A stretch of 20,256 nucleotides of DNA from Spirochaetia bacterium UBA5368 (GTDB lineage Bacteria > Spirochaetota > UBA4802 > UBA5368): positions 6,266 through 26,521 of the forward strand of contig DHPI01000047.1 of NCBI GenBank assembly GCA_002407865.1, read 5' to 3'. The position numbers and the translations under genes are program-made. Under the pieces are notes generated by a model. It was not told the origin of the DNA. It saw nothing but the letters and a program-made list of their open reading frames with translations, and did not search any database. Shown piece after piece: positions 1-7,237 of this stretch (positions are counted from its first letter, which is position 1; the number at the start of each line of letters is the position of its first letter).

Positions 1-961
1 TTTCAAGCTGCACATCTTCCGGCAGCGAGCTGGAGAACCCGTTGACATAGTATTCATTTGTCGCAAGCCCCTCGGGCTCGAGAAAAATCTGATGGCTCGA
101 TTTGTCCGCGAACCGCATCACCTTGTCCTCTACCGAGGGACAATACCGCGCGCCGATCCCCTTTATCTTTCCCGAATACATGGGAGAGTGCAAAATATTC
201 TTTCGTATTATCTCATGTGTCGCCGCGGTTGTCCGGGTTGTCCAGCACGGCACCTGCTGCATTGTTATCCTGTCTGTGCCGTATGAAAACGGGATGGGGT
301 TTTCGTCCGGCAGCTGAATCTCGCACTGACTGAAATCGATTGAGTCGCCATTGACCCTTGGCGGCGTTCCTGTTTTCAAACGCTTCACAGGAAAGCCGAG
401 CGACCTCAGCGAATCGGAAAGAAGTTCCGCCGAGAAATCGCCGAGGCGTCCGCAGTGTTCATTATACTCGCCAATATGAACCAGCCCCTTTAAAAACGTT
501 CCCGTGCACAGCACGACCGCACCCGCCAGATGTGTCTGCCCGCGCCTGGTCAGCACGCCCGTAATTTTCCCGTTTTCAGCGAGAAGGCGTTCCGCGATGT
601 CCTGTATAATCACCAGATTTTTCTGCTTCTCGAGCACCATCTTCATTCGGAGTTGATACGCTTTTTTATCCGCCTGCGCCCGCGGCGCCCATACCGCCGG
701 GCCCTTCGACCTGTTCAGCATTTTAAAGTGAATGCCGGTCGCATCCGTGGTAACCGCCATCTCGCCGCCAAGGGCGTCGATCTCCCGCACAATATGGCCC
801 TTTGCAAGTCCGCCGATTGCGGGATTGCAGCTCATCTGGCAAATCGTATCAATATTTCCCGTGAGCAACAACGTTGAAAAACCCATCCGTGCGGCCGCCA
901 GCGATGCCTCAGCACCCGCGTGCCCGGCGCCAACAACAATGATATCAAATTCCCGTATCAT
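1..961 (-). CDS. mnmG: tRNA uridine-5-carboxymethylaminomethyl modification enzyme MnmG (GidA), N-terminal half
   Basis: This is the FAD-binding subunit of the MnmE-MnmG complex, which installs the (carboxymethyl)aminomethyl group on U34 of certain tRNAs in the cytoplasm. The translated start MIREFDIIVVGAGHAGAEA carries the dinucleotide-binding motif GAGHAG at residues 11-16. The family motif CNPAIGG follows at 45-51. The block YCPSVEDKVMRFADKSSHQ lies near the window edge, with EPEGLATNEYYVNGF just after it. About 320 of roughly 620 residues are present; the C-terminal half, which contacts MnmE and tRNA, lies outside. The start is the first ATG in frame and gives the usual MnmG N-terminus; no strong Shine-Dalgarno sequence precedes it. 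mnmG is often found near bacterial origins, which fits the rest of the window. The open frame has no visible defect. Confidence 0.97.
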   Translation of the reverse strand, partial: MIREFDIIVVGAGHAGAEASLAAARMGFSTLLLTGNIDTICQMSCNPAIGGLAKGHIVREIDALGGEMAVTTDATGIHFKMLNRSKGPAVWAPRAQADKKAYQLRMKMVLEKQKNLVIIQDIAERLLAENGKITGVLTRRGQTHLAGAVVLCTGTFLKGLVHIGEYNEHCGRLGDFSAELLSDSLRSLGFPVKRLKTGTPPRVNGDSIDFSQCEIQLPDENPIPFSYGTDRITMQQVPCWTTRTTAATHEIIRKNILHSPMYSGKIKGIGARYCPSVEDKVMRFADKSSHQIFLEPEGLATNEYYVNGFSSSLPEDVQLE

Positions 962-1236
962 ACAAAATGTATCCAACCATGATCAAAATATAATGCGACA
1001 TAATTATGTACGCCGTTTCTCCATCACCCATTCCACAATGAAAGGGCATATTAATTATACAACATTTTTAGCTCGCGCTATACATTTTTCTTTTCACCAG
1101 GGCGGTATCGCGCCGCTATACCATTTGTTTTTCGATTGATTTTCCCTATGGACATGTCACTATTCATTCTATCTATGCGCATTCCGCGGTTTGCATGCCC
1201 ATCTATTTTTCACGTTCTCTGCAGGAGGAGGATATC
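962..1236. other. Divergent intergenic region between mnmG and the macro-domain gene
   Basis: This 275-base gap separates two genes read away from each other, so it must hold promoters for both. It contains TATAAT-like hexamers on both strands (minus strand at 1054-1059, plus strand at 989-994). A short GC-rich patch with only weak self-complementarity lies near 1100-1123. No gene or clear structured RNA was seen. Confidence 0.5.
1054..1059 (-). promoter_or_regulatory. Possible -10 element for mnmG
   Basis: On the minus strand this reads TATAAT, a perfect sigma-70-type -10 hexamer, about 93 bases upstream of the mnmG ATG. No convincing -35 hexamer sits 16-18 bases further upstream. In such AT-rich DNA a single hexamer can occur by chance. 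Confidence 0.3.
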
Positions 1237-1767
1237 ATGACATACTCGACAGCAGCGATACAGCATATACATATAAAAAAGGGAGACATTACCCGGGAGG
1301 ACGTCGACGCCATCGTCAATGCGGCGAATCCATCACTTCTCGGCGGCGGCGGTGTCGACGGCGCCATACACCGCGCGGCCGGCCCCGGCCTTCTCGCCGA
1401 ATGCAGAACCCTCGGCGGGTGCGCCCACGGGGAGGCTAAAATCACAAAGGGATACAACCTGAAAGCCCGGCATGTTATACACACTCCCGGCCCCGTGTAC
1501 CGCGACGGGAATCACGGCGAGAAAGAGATTCTCATCGGCTCATACCGCAACTGCATGAAAATCGCAAAGGAGAACTCGCTGCTGTCAATCGCCTTTCCCG
1601 CAATTTCAACCGGCGTCTATGGCTATCCAAAACAGGAAGGATGCAATGTCGCGCTCGGAACAGTCCTCGATTTTATGACGAGGGAAAATTATATCATTGA
1701 TGTTTATTTCGTCTTATTCGATAATGAAAATTATAATATCTATTTAAGCGAATTTGCAAAATTATAA
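1237..1767 (+). CDS. Macro-domain protein, probable O-acetyl-ADP-ribose deacetylase (YmdB/MacroD type)
   Basis: The 176-residue product is a single macro domain, a fold that binds ADP-ribose. Members of the MacroD/YmdB branch hydrolyse O-acetyl-ADP-ribose and remove ADP-ribose from acidic side chains. The diagnostic blocks are present: GDIT at 16-19, then IVNAANPSLLGGGGVDGAIH at 26-45, which is the catalytic and substrate loop. AFPAISTGVYGYP further on is the phosphate-binding loop. The start at 1237 is preferred over an in-frame ATG at 1195 because GGAGGAGG lies just ahead of it and homology begins there; the earlier start would add 14 unrelated residues. pyrF begins 20 bases downstream on the same strand, so the two are probably cotranscribed. 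The exact substrate is inference; the fold is clear. Confidence 0.93.
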   Translation: MTYSTAAIQHIHIKKGDITREDVDAIVNAANPSLLGGGGVDGAIHRAAGPGLLAECRTLGGCAHGEAKITKGYNLKARHVIHTPGPVYRDGNHGEKEILIGSYRNCMKIAKENSLLSIAFPAISTGVYGYPKQEGCNVALGTVLDFMTRENYIIDVYFVLFDNENYNIYLSEFAKL

Positions 1768-1787
1768 ACACACAGGTCACTGCAACT

Positions 1788-2636
1788 ATGAATTATATCG
1801 AAAAACTCCGCGCCTCATCAGATACGTTTCACTCGATTGTATGTCTCGGCCTTGATCCGGTGCTCGCCGACATCCCGATACAAGACGGCGGGCCGCGGCA
1901 GCGGATATACAATTTTTACGAATCCATCTTAAACGCCCTGCTTCATAAAAAAATATATCCAGCGGCGGTAAAACCGAACTACGCGTTTTACGCGCAATAC
2001 GGCCTTGAGGGAATAGCATGCTGCGCCGATGTGATTGCGCTCTACCGGAACGCAGGCCTTCCCGTAATCCTTGATGTGAAACGCGGCGATATCGGATCTA
2101 CCGCCGACGCATACAGCCGTGAAGCGTTCGATTTTTTCAACGCCGACGCAGTCACCCTTTCGCCGTACATGGGGTACGATTCAATAGAGCCGTTTATTAA
2201 AAACTATCCCAGCAAGGGGTATTATATACTGAACAAAACATCGAACAAAAGTTCGGCCGATATACAGGATATCATGGTCGAAGGCAGGCCGATGTATCTG
2301 CATGTCGCGTCGAAAATTGCCGAATGGCACAAACCCGGTATCGGTGCGGTTGTCGGCGCCACATATCCCGAACAGCTCGGGCAGATCGCGGAGGTCTTCG
2401 TTGGCTCCGGCAAAGACATACCGCTGCTCATTCCGGGCGTCGGGACACAGGGCGGAAGCGTGAAGGACGTATGTAAGGAACTCACACGATTTTCCGATGT
2501 CCGGATACACAGGATTAATTCATCACGGGCCATCAATTACGCGTATAAAAAATACAGCGGCCTTCATTTCGCCGATGCCGCGGCCCAGGCGCTCAAAACG
2601 CTGAACGATGAAATAAATTCCCTTATTTTTCAATAA
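1788..2636 (+). CDS. pyrF: Orotidine 5'-phosphate decarboxylase (type 2 PyrF)
   Basis: This enzyme decarboxylates OMP to UMP, the last step of de novo pyrimidine synthesis, in the cytosol. The 282-residue sequence is of the longer subfamily (about 270-310 residues) rather than the E. coli-like short form. VCLGLDP lies at 18-24 and AVKPNYAFY at 60-68, where the lysine contacts substrate. The catalytic Asp-Lys-Asp stretch is DVKRGDIGST at 96-105, and TLSPYMGYDSIEPF follows at 123-136. GVGTQGGS near the C-terminus is the phosphate-binding loop. The catalytic residues look intact, so activity is expected. Only a weak Shine-Dalgarno-like AGGT precedes the ATG. It sits between the macro-domain gene (20-base gap) and the c-di-GMP gene (13-base gap), suggesting one transcript. 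Confidence 0.96.
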   Translation: MNYIEKLRASSDTFHSIVCLGLDPVLADIPIQDGGPRQRIYNFYESILNALLHKKIYPAAVKPNYAFYAQYGLEGIACCADVIALYRNAGLPVILDVKRGDIGSTADAYSREAFDFFNADAVTLSPYMGYDSIEPFIKNYPSKGYYILNKTSNKSSADIQDIMVEGRPMYLHVASKIAEWHKPGIGAVVGATYPEQLGQIAEVFVGSGKDIPLLIPGVGTQGGSVKDVCKELTRFSDVRIHRINSSRAINYAYKKYSGLHFADAAAQALKTLNDEINSLIFQ

Positions 2637-2649
2637 AAAACGGCGCGCT

Positions 2650-4794
2650 ATGAATGAACAGAAAAAGGGCAGGCACACCGTACTCGTTGTTACCGCCACG
2701 CAGTCGGACGCCGCGCACATATGCGAAACGCTGGGGGAGGATACATACAACTTCATCACCGCCACCTCCGGCATCGACGCGCTGAGCAGCATCACATACC
2801 AGCTGCCGAGCATCATTATCTCCGAAGTCGATCTCCCGGGGATGAACGGTCATGAGCTGTGCAAAAAAATACGAACCGGAATCAAAACCAAGCTCATCCC
2901 TTTTATATTCATATCCAACTCGGATACGGCTGACGACCGTATCACCGCATTCCAGACGGGGGCGGATGCGTATCTTTCGAAACCTTTCAACACCGACGAG
3001 CTCCGCGCGCTTGTCGCTTCGAAAATTCAGATTTTCAACGAGTTCTATCAAATATCGATAACCGACGAACTGACGCGCCTTTATACCCGGCGTGAATTCA
3101 TAAAACAGTTCAACACCGAAATTGAAAATTCACAAAACCAGGTTTCATCGCTGTGCATTATCGATCTTGACCATTTCAAAAAAATCAACGATACGTTCGG
3201 TCATCAGATGGGTGATCTCGTGCTGATGAAGTTCGCCGACATCCTGAAAAGCCGCGCGTCCGATGCCTTTTTTCCCGCGCGTTTTGGCGGCGAGGAATTT
3301 GTCATTCTCATGCCGGGCACGGGCGCGACAGCCGCAAAAAACACCGTTGATTCGCTCCGATACGAATTTTCATCGCTGGAATTCCGCCACACCGTAGACG
3401 GCACGCCGTTCAATGTCAGCTTCAGCGCGGGCGTCGCCGAATATCCTTCCATGGCATCCAACATATCCGAATTGCTGTCCCGGGCCGACCAGGCGCTGTA
3501 TACGGTAAAAAAAGAGGGGCGCGGCAAAACCTATATTTTCAGAGCTATCATGAGCAGGAACGACAGGTTCTGGGAATATCTGAAACCACACAGTGGAACC
3601 TTTGTCGAACCGGTCATGAACGACCCCGTGACAAAACTTCCGTTTCTTCCGCAAATACTCGAGCAGATACGAACCCTCGACTATGACGTCAAGAGCATCG
3701 GCATTCTCTTTATACGCGTTACTCCGTTATTCGACATTGACAAACTGCGGGGTATTAAAAACCTCTTTTACGATCTTGAGAACATAAAAAACATACTGCA
3801 ATGGACGTTCGAAAACAGCCTGCCGTCTGATATGTACCTTGCCAAAAGCAGTTTCTTCGATCATGAATACGTCACACTTTTTCCGAGCATCGTCGACTTT
3901 TCCTATAATCTTCAAAAATTCAACGATGTCTGCAGAGACGTATCGCTCGATCTATTCCTGTATATAATCAATTATTTCTTCGATATATCGTTTTCAAACG
4001 ACATTATTTTTTACGACAGGAACAACCCCTACCATCTCCTTGACGATATATCGGCGATTCGTGGAAGGATAAAACTATTAGACAACAAAAAAGACTTTTT
4101 TGTCAACATCATCAATTCAACACGCAACGCGGTTAACGACGAGGCCGCACTGGATCAAATGTTCGATTACAAATACTGCTACAGCCTCCATCCCTTCGAG
4201 CCTTCGTTCCAGTTTTTTACATCATCAAATTTTATCATTAAAACAGATTTTACAGATATCCTTCTGAAAAAGATAGCGCCCTCGGCCGGCGATTTTGATC
4301 GTTTTGCACGGCTGCTTTCAGACTCGTTCAACGGGTCGCCGACGCTTCCCCTTCTTTTCCAATGGGTCCCTGCCATAGATCTTCAGGAGTATATCAATAT
4401 CGTTCATGCGCATTTTCGGAACAGGGAAACCATCGTTCTGATAAATGAAAAACAATTTGAGAATATCCGCATCGAACACATCAACCAGGTTGTTGAAGCG
4501 CTCCCCGAATGTATATCGCTCGGCCTCGACAACTGCTACATCGGCAATACCATTCTTAATTTGCTCTCCACGGTTGATTTCAGGGTGGCGCTTTTTTCGG
4601 AAAATATAATCCGAAATATACATCGATTCCCCGAGCGGATAAAAATTATTAACGGCCTTAAACTATTTGCCGATCAGGTGGGGCTGCCGATTATCGCGAA
4701 GAATATTCTTATAGAAGAAGAGTTTCAGATTCTCAAGGATCTTAAAATTTCACACGCATCAGGGCCGTACATGGACTCGCTTCTGCACAAATGA
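2650..4794 (+). CDS. Diguanylate cyclase with degenerate receiver, intact GGDEF and degenerate GGDEF/EAL-like C-terminus
   Basis: The 714-residue cytoplasmic protein has several modules. Residues about 9-125 are a receiver fold with VLVV at 11-14 and LSKPF at 109-113. However, the acidic pair is replaced (T15, A16) and the phospho-acceptor Asp aligns with E59 in ISEVDLPGMNG. Residues about 137-298 are a GGDEF domain with DELTRLYTRREF, IIDLDHFKKINDTFGH and the active-site GGEEF at 213-217, so c-di-GMP synthesis is plausible. An RASD at 202-205 may be the inhibitory I-site, but its spacing to GGEEF is two residues longer than usual. Residues about 322-475 resemble a second GGDEF (NDPVTKLP, then FFDHEYVTLFP) without the signature. 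Residues about 565-714 resemble the second half of an EAL domain (ISLGLDNCYIG, VGLPIIAKNIL) lacking catalytic residues. No Shine-Dalgarno is obvious; the pyrF gap is 13 bases. Confidence 0.88.
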   Translation: MNEQKKGRHTVLVVTATQSDAAHICETLGEDTYNFITATSGIDALSSITYQLPSIIISEVDLPGMNGHELCKKIRTGIKTKLIPFIFISNSDTADDRITAFQTGADAYLSKPFNTDELRALVASKIQIFNEFYQISITDELTRLYTRREFIKQFNTEIENSQNQVSSLCIIDLDHFKKINDTFGHQMGDLVLMKFADILKSRASDAFFPARFGGEEFVILMPGTGATAAKNTVDSLRYEFSSLEFRHTVDGTPFNVSFSAGVAEYPSMASNISELLSRADQALYTVKKEGRGKTYIFRAIMSRNDRFWEYLKPHSGTFVEPVMNDPVTKLPFLPQILEQIRTLDYDVKSIGILFIRVTPLFDIDKLRGIKNLFYDLENIKNILQWTFENSLPSDMYLAKSSFFDHEYVTLFPSIVDFSYNLQKFNDVCRDVSLDLFLYIINYFFDISFSNDIIFYDRNNPYHLLDDISAIRGRIKLLDNKKDFFVNIINSTRNAVNDEAALDQMFDYKYCYSLHPFEPSFQFFTSSNFIIKTDFTDILLKKIAPSAGDFDRFARLLSDSFNGSPTLPLLFQWVPAIDLQEYINIVHAHFRNRETIVLINEKQFENIRIEHINQVVEALPECISLGLDNCYIGNTILNLLSTVDFRVALFSENIIRNIHRFPERIKIINGLKLFADQVGLPIIAKNILIEEEFQILKDLKISHASGPYMDSLLHK

Positions 4795-4800
4795 TTCGTA

Positions 4801-6762
4801 TCAATTCATGCGCCTTACCCTGAAAGACAGCGGCGCCGCATCGTACTCATATTCGATTGATGTGTAAAACATCGCCTGTTCGTTTTCATTTTCAAATGAA
4901 ACCATTTCCGGGCAGTCTAAATACACGCCGCGAAGGAACTCGCCGACACTCGGCAGCATCCCGTCTGCGACAAGCAGAGGCCATGGCGCAGTATCGGGCA
5001 TCATCAGGACTCGTTTATAATTCTCGCGTGTTACCCGCAAAATCGCGTCTATAAGGACGCAGGTTGAATTCACCGCGACGAATGCCTCAACATCCTCAAA
5101 CACCTGATAAAACGCGATGCCGTTCCCCTCTTTCCATTCATCGAAAACATGCATTCTTCTCTGCAGTGTCTCACAATCAAAAACCCGCAGGCATTCCTCG
5201 ATCGCGCTTTCCCGTATCCTCGTATCCGTGAAAAAAACAACATTATACAATTCGTTTTTCAGCGGCAACGCGCCAAAAAGCATGTTCAAACCCCGATGGA
5301 GCGAGTCAATATCCGGCTCCTTTACGTAAAACGTGAACACGCTCGTTTCGACATCGTCCGCATATAGCCGTCCGTCCCATCGGGCAACATCGTCACCCCG
5401 AAAAACAATACCGCGTGTCAGCGTTCCGCTGTCGTCCATCACGAAGTCGGGCGACTTCCTGATGACACTCGTATAGCCTGTGCTGTTTTCCGTTTCCAGC
5501 CCAATTGTCCGCATCGAGTGCTTGCCGAAATTCCAGCCGTTCAGAAAATAATACGGCGGCATTTTTTGGTAGTACACGCCGTCCCTGTCGCCATATTCGC
5601 GAATACGTGTTCCCGGCAGCATCAGCAGAGGATACAACTCCACGTTCTCCGCAAACCCCATAGTCACAAGCGTTTCTATTGTACGCAGAAACATTTCCGG
5701 CGTATCCCCCGGCAGGCCCGGGATAACGCCAATTTTTATATCAATGCCCGCATCCTTCAGGGCGCGCATGCCCGCAAGTTCGCCCTGCCCGTTTCCTCTA
5801 CGCCCGATTCTTTCCAGTGCCTCGGGTGTAAGCGTCTGAAGGCCAACCTCAAGGCTTCGAAACCCGGCATCGTACAAAAGCTCCGCCATGCCCTCCCCTA
5901 TTCCGTCGGCGCGCATTTCAGTATGAAGTTTCACTCCATGATTGTGGCGCTTTATGTGTTCAAGCTTGTTCATTATGTCGGGGGATTTGTTGAAGGTCGG
6001 CGACAGAATATATATTTCCGCAAGGTTGCATTCGTGCCGCATGTCCAGGGCGCGCAACAGATTCTCAAACGGCAATTCCCGCACCGTTGCGCAATTTTTC
6101 GAATAATAGCAATAGGCGCACCGGTATGGACATCCCCGTGTCATTTCCATGAATATCGAACCGTCGAACATCGGCGGAAGAAAGCCGGCGGTAAACGGCT
6201 CGATTATTTTCAACGGATCGACAATCTCTTCCTGTGGCTGCGTCACAAGCCGATTGCCATTAATTTCCACCGCATATCTATCCATGTTTTCATTGGCAAG
6301 AAAACGCTCAAAAAACCACTCCCCTTCTCCCGAGACAAATATATCGATTCCGTCACGCCTGCCCGAAAACACCCATGAGTCCGGATGTATTTCCGGGCCG
6401 CCCGCGAAAACCATTATCTCGGGACACCGTCGCCGAATTTCCCCGGCAATATCGCAATTCCTCTCAACATTCCACAGGTACGAGGTAAAGCACACGATAT
6501 CGGGATGCGCCCTGCACACATAATTCACAATGACATCGTCAGACGCGAAATTCGCTATGTCACACGGCAGCAGTTCGGTCGCTGCCCGGCCGCCTGAAAT
6601 ATGGTCAACAAATGACGCCAGTGCGGCCGGGGCATACGGCACATTCCCGAGGATATAGTTATAGCCGTAATCAATCAGCGGCAGCTGGACGAACAGCAGC
6701 TTCATGGCGTACCGCCCGGTTCCCTTCGTACGTGTACAATATCGAGACGCATATCGTGTCAT
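4801..6762 (-). CDS. Cobalamin-binding-type radical SAM protein of unknown substrate
   Basis: The 653-residue frame has a B12-binding-like Rossmann domain at about 20-160, with NVPYAPAALASFV, PDIVCFTSYLWN and VFAGGPEIHPDSW. The radical SAM core starts near 200, where MTRGCPYRCAYC supplies the CxxxCxxC cluster ligands C211, C215 and C218 for a [4Fe-4S] cluster that cleaves S-adenosylmethionine. ILSPTFNKSPDIM, SLEVGLQTLTPEAL and GVIPGLPGDTPEMF follow as in related B12-radical SAM enzymes. No DxHxxG cobalamin motif is seen, so cofactor binding is uncertain. About 200 C-terminal residues are not recognisable. The frame opens with an ATG overlapping the upstream gene's stop (ATGA), but homology begins at MKLLFVQLPL, whose ATG is at 6705; either start is possible. 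Its stop is 6 bases from that of the convergent diguanylate cyclase gene. The substrate cannot be told from sequence. Confidence 0.85.
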   Translation of the reverse strand: MTRYASRYCTRTKGTGRYAMKLLFVQLPLIDYGYNYILGNVPYAPAALASFVDHISGGRAATELLPCDIANFASDDVIVNYVCRAHPDIVCFTSYLWNVERNCDIAGEIRRRCPEIMVFAGGPEIHPDSWVFSGRRDGIDIFVSGEGEWFFERFLANENMDRYAVEINGNRLVTQPQEEIVDPLKIIEPFTAGFLPPMFDGSIFMEMTRGCPYRCAYCYYSKNCATVRELPFENLLRALDMRHECNLAEIYILSPTFNKSPDIMNKLEHIKRHNHGVKLHTEMRADGIGEGMAELLYDAGFRSLEVGLQTLTPEALERIGRRGNGQGELAGMRALKDAGIDIKIGVIPGLPGDTPEMFLRTIETLVTMGFAENVELYPLLMLPGTRIREYGDRDGVYYQKMPPYYFLNGWNFGKHSMRTIGLETENSTGYTSVIRKSPDFVMDDSGTLTRGIVFRGDDVARWDGRLYADDVETSVFTFYVKEPDIDSLHRGLNMLFGALPLKNELYNVVFFTDTRIRESAIEECLRVFDCETLQRRMHVFDEWKEGNGIAFYQVFEDVEAFVAVNSTCVLIDAILRVTRENYKRVLMMPDTAPWPLLVADGMLPSVGEFLRGVYLDCPEMVSFENENEQAMFYTSIEYEYDAAPLSFRVRRMN

Positions 6763-7016
6763 TCCTGCAGGGTCGCACCGCTTTTTTTATCCTGCAGGTA
6801 ATTGTTTATTTTTTCTATCCCGTCTCGCAATTCTTCATATTGTGAAACATTGATCGCGACGCCCTTCTGTGTCGGTTTGTAAACCATGTTTCCGCCCGCA
6901 TCGAACGCCTGGTACCATATCCGAATATTAATGAGATCCATTCCCTTGAATTCCGACACCTCGATGCGGATTATTTCATTGTTCGATTTCGGTATGTCTT
7001 TTATTATCACGCTCAT
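6759..7016 (-). CDS. PC4/YdbC-family single-stranded nucleic-acid-binding protein
   Basis: This small protein (85 residues) matches the transcriptional coactivator p15/PC4 fold, a beta-sheet dimer that binds single-stranded DNA or melted duplex. The core runs from about residue 15 to 70: IIRIEVSEFKGMDLINIRIW, then YKPTQKGVAINVSQYEEL. The start at 7016 is chosen because ACAGGAGA lies about nine bases upstream and the fold begins soon after. A longer frame to 7136 would add 40 low-similarity residues. Its TGA stop overlaps the first possible ATG of the radical SAM gene, so the two are likely translated together. In other bacteria such proteins are linked to transcription or DNA-repair roles; its job here is unknown. 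Confidence 0.8.
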   Translation of the reverse strand: MSVIIKDIPKSNNEIIRIEVSEFKGMDLINIRIWYQAFDAGGNMVYKPTQKGVAINVSQYEELRDGIEKINNYLQDKKSGATLQE

Positions 7017-7237
7017 TTCTAATCTCCTGTGCGTCGTTGTGTGTAACATTTTCGCGTCACGGCGCGGCAACAGCTCTGGAATTATATGCATCATTCCATG
7101 CCCAATGAAAAAACGCGCCCCCCCTCCGGTCAACAAAAAATAATCAAAGAATTTCCGCTTTACTTTTGCGCGCCGGGGCTGCTATTTCTTATCCAGAAAA
7201 TGACTTTATATTGTATTTATAGAAACGGGTTACTGCC
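7017..7237. other. Divergent promoter region between the PC4-like gene and the TPR gene
   Basis: This 221-base gap lies between two genes read in opposite directions and must contain both promoters. The part before the TPR gene is AT-rich with TATATT near 7207. The middle is a GC-rich stretch around 7130-7180. No RNA gene or convincing hairpin was seen. Confidence 0.4.

Noticed and set aside
1101..1123. GC-rich self-complementary patch in the mnmG/macro-domain gap as an RNA element
   Set aside because: Only about four base pairs can form in any register, with no T-tract or conserved motif.
58..1139. Several plus-strand open frames across mnmG and its upstream gap
   Set aside because: They are antisense to well-conserved mnmG motifs or run into the intergenic region without similarity or ribosome binding sites.
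5518..6378. 286-codon open frame on the plus strand within the radical SAM gene
   Set aside because: It is antisense to the CxxxCxxC-containing reading frame and its His/Arg-rich translation resembles no family.
7189..7197. TTATCCAGA, a one-mismatch DnaA box before the TPR gene
   Set aside because: It is a lone site outside the AT-rich origin gaps, and one-mismatch matches are expected by chance in 20 kb.
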